NCBI GenBank assembly: GCA_002790315.1
Contig: PFUW01000026.1
Location: forward strand, 1-5,381
Direction of reading: 5' to 3'
Length of the DNA: 5,381 bases
Source: Huberarchaeum crystalense [NCBI: Candidatus Huberarchaeum crystalense]
GTDB taxonomy: Archaea > Huberarchaeota > Huberarchaeia > Huberarchaeales
The notes below the pieces were generated by a model, which was given only the letters and a program-made list of their open reading frames with translations, was not told the DNA's origin and ran no database searches. This document shows positions 5,311 through 5,381 of the stretch, in pieces. A program made the translations under genes and the position numbers. The stretch's first letter is position 1. Every line of letters begins with the position of its first letter.

Positions 5311-5325
5311 CACTAACACAAGTGT
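5310..5325. repeat. Small inverted repeat after the ATPase stop
   Basis: ACACT (5310-5314) pairs with AGTGT (5321-5325) around the loop AACACA, beginning at the last base of the ATPase stop codon. There is no T run after it on the plus strand, so it is a poor terminator candidate, and a 5-bp stem may be chance. Confidence 0.25.
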
Positions 5326-5347
5326 CGCAGTAGCTTCAGCAGACTAA

Positions 5348-5357
5348 TATATATAAA
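5348..5357 (+). promoter_or_regulatory. TATA-like box near right edge
   Basis: TATATATAAA at 5348-5357, preceded by an A-rich CTAA, resembles an archaeal TATA box. It would place a transcription start about 25 bases downstream, at or near the window end. It suggests that the next gene on the plus strand has its own promoter rather than being only read through from the ATPase. No start codon for that gene is inside the window. Confidence 0.4.
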
Positions 5358-5381
5358 TCCTGTATCTCTTGGGTTGAGTGG

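Overview
The window looks like a piece of a small, very AT-rich archaeal genome, most likely a DPANN-type lineage (inference). The evidence is a compact tRNA-Gly gene with no encoded CCA, an archaeal-type class A24 prepilin peptidase with a GGAD catalytic motif, a VirB11/FlaI/GspE-class secretion ATPase without a tetracysteine zinc module, and several starts with no Shine-Dalgarno sequence. Nothing visible fixes the phylum.

Layout. Bases 1-238 hold no convincing gene, only a TATA-like box, a hairpin and a T-rich terminator candidate for the genes to the right. A minus-strand two-gene unit follows: a CBS-pair/zinc-ribbon protein (782-1363), then, 3 bases on, an unrecognised 179-residue soluble protein (239-778) that has a strong GGAGGT ribosome binding site inside the end of the CBS gene. 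The divergent intergenic region (1364-1558) is dominated by two perfect 68-bp direct repeats, each built of two related 26-bp elements.

The plus strand then carries a pilus/secretion module. It starts with an A24 prepilin peptidase (1559-2383) and a 46-bp tandem array (2372-2497) that re-creates the peptidase stop codon and a new ATG in each unit. A 33-residue one-pass membrane microprotein (2483-2584) and a 76-residue membrane protein (2591-2821) follow. An intronless tRNA-Gly(GCC) (2849-2919) sits in the middle, and only 18 bases after it comes a 790-residue type II/IV secretion ATPase (2938-5310). The window ends 71 bases later, just past a TATA-like box.

How the parts fit. The peptidase would mature pilin-like precursors and the ATPase would power assembly of the corresponding filament or secretion machine. 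The expected polytopic platform protein (TadC/FlaJ type) and the pilins are not in the window. The two small membrane proteins between them are unassigned and are candidates for accessory parts. The most unusual structure is the stop-start relay at 2381-2597: two 12-residue mini-ORFs, each with its own ATG and TAA, lie between the peptidase and the microprotein, and every junction uses nearly the same stop-spacer-start sequence.
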